Source: Pasteurellaceae bacterium 15-036681 (GTDB taxonomy: Bacteria; Pseudomonadota; Gammaproteobacteria; Enterobacterales; Pasteurellaceae). From it: DNA of 64,000 bases. Below, piece by piece: positions 63,807 through 64,000 of this stretch. Location: the NCBI GenBank assembly GCA_002002485.1, contig MQVI01000009.1, positions 1 through 64,000 of the forward strand, in the 5' to 3' direction. Every line of letters starts with the position of its first letter. Position 1 is the first letter of the stretch. The notes under the pieces are model-generated. The model did not search any database. It had not been told where the DNA came from and saw only the letters and a program-made list of their open reading frames with translations. A program made the translations under genes and the position numbers.

Positions 63807-64000
63807 ATGCAATTAAATGCTTATCCGCGTCCTAGTTACGCACAACGCGCGAAAATCGCTTTTCAATATTTAATGCCTCAATTTGGCTTAACGCGTGCAG
63901 CAGGCTGGCTTGCGGAGCAAAAATGGGGAGCGGCAACCCATTTCATCATTAAAATGTTCGCTAAAAAATATCAGGTAAATTTAACTGAAGCCGAAAAAGA
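63807..64000 (+). CDS. psd: phosphatidylserine decarboxylase, N-terminal part
   Basis: The first 64 codons, cut by the window edge: MQLNAYPRPSYAQRAKIAFQ and the typical QYLMPQFGLTRAAGWLAEQK, then HFIIKMFAKKYQVNLTEA. This matches the Psd N-terminus. The enzyme makes phosphatidylethanolamine using a pyruvoyl group from a C-terminal GST-type site that is not visible here. ATG follows GCAAGGTTATACA. Confidence 0.9.
   Translation, partial: MQLNAYPRPSYAQRAKIAFQYLMPQFGLTRAAGWLAEQKWGAATHFIIKMFAKKYQVNLTEAEK

Overview
The window is chromosomal DNA from a member of the Pasteurellaceae. The housekeeping genes (crp, mutL, truD, purL, dat/ddc, oapA/oapB, comEA) are of the Haemophilus/Actinobacillus type. 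At least eleven perfect copies of the nonamer ACAAGCGGT, the Actinobacillus-type DNA uptake signal, and no obvious enrichment of the Haemophilus-type AAGTGCGGT, point to the Actinobacillus/Mannheimia/Bibersteinia side of the family. The species cannot be named from the sequence alone. There is no prophage, plasmid or CRISPR array; the only mobile-element signal is a transposase fragment at the left edge.

Layout: 0-3.7 kb carries a transposase fragment, a TbpB-like surface lipoprotein and a pertactin-like autotransporter. 3.8-9.4 kb is a minus-strand housekeeping block (cpdA, mutL, holB, tmk, mltG), followed by three identical tRNA-Lys genes and tpiA. 10.9-20.3 kb holds two tandem S6-family (IgA1 protease/Hap-like) serine protease autotransporters. 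20.4-27 kb is truD-surE-YqaA-LysM lipoprotein-nlpD, then tag, a phosphopantetheinyl transferase and nudF. 27.3-33.5 kb is an accessory region: a 1743-residue DEDD exonuclease/RecQ/UvrD fusion and a Phd-PIN toxin-antitoxin pair. 33.6-35.8 kb is the rpsP-rimM-trmD-rplS operon. 35.9-39.3 kb has azoR, yagU and two tandem lipoproteins related to factor H-binding protein. purL is followed by an A/T-rich AIPR-family (abortive infection) gene, then a phosphohexomutase. 48-54 kb has two tRNA-Ser genes, trmA, maoP, a RelE/XRE toxin-antitoxin pair and the dat-ddc diaminopropane genes. 54.4-64 kb has rpmB-rpmG, radC, coaBC-dut-slmA-yheU, crp, waaC-waaF, oapB-oapA, comEA and the start of psd.

Regulatory theme: the cAMP receptor protein gene (crp) and a cAMP phosphodiesterase gene (cpdA) are both present. 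I also find four sites resembling the competence regulatory element (CRE, the Sxy-dependent CRP-S site). Two precede the expected competence genes radC and comEA. The other two precede the two unrelated toxin-antitoxin operons. The site before the Phd-PIN pair is also in the divergent region of the exonuclease/RecQ/UvrD fusion. Competence control of two toxin-antitoxin loci, and possibly of that DNA-processing enzyme, is the most interesting system-level signal here. The AIPR gene has its own CRP-like site (TGTGA-N6-TCACT) upstream.

Non-coding structure: there are many Rho-independent terminators, some built from paired uptake sequences. Two families of interspersed palindromic repeats occur: one with CT-rich arms around a hairpin whose loop is TGAAC while its stem varies, and one starting GTAGG. 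The 319-base leader of dat is a candidate attenuation region with a possible leader peptide.
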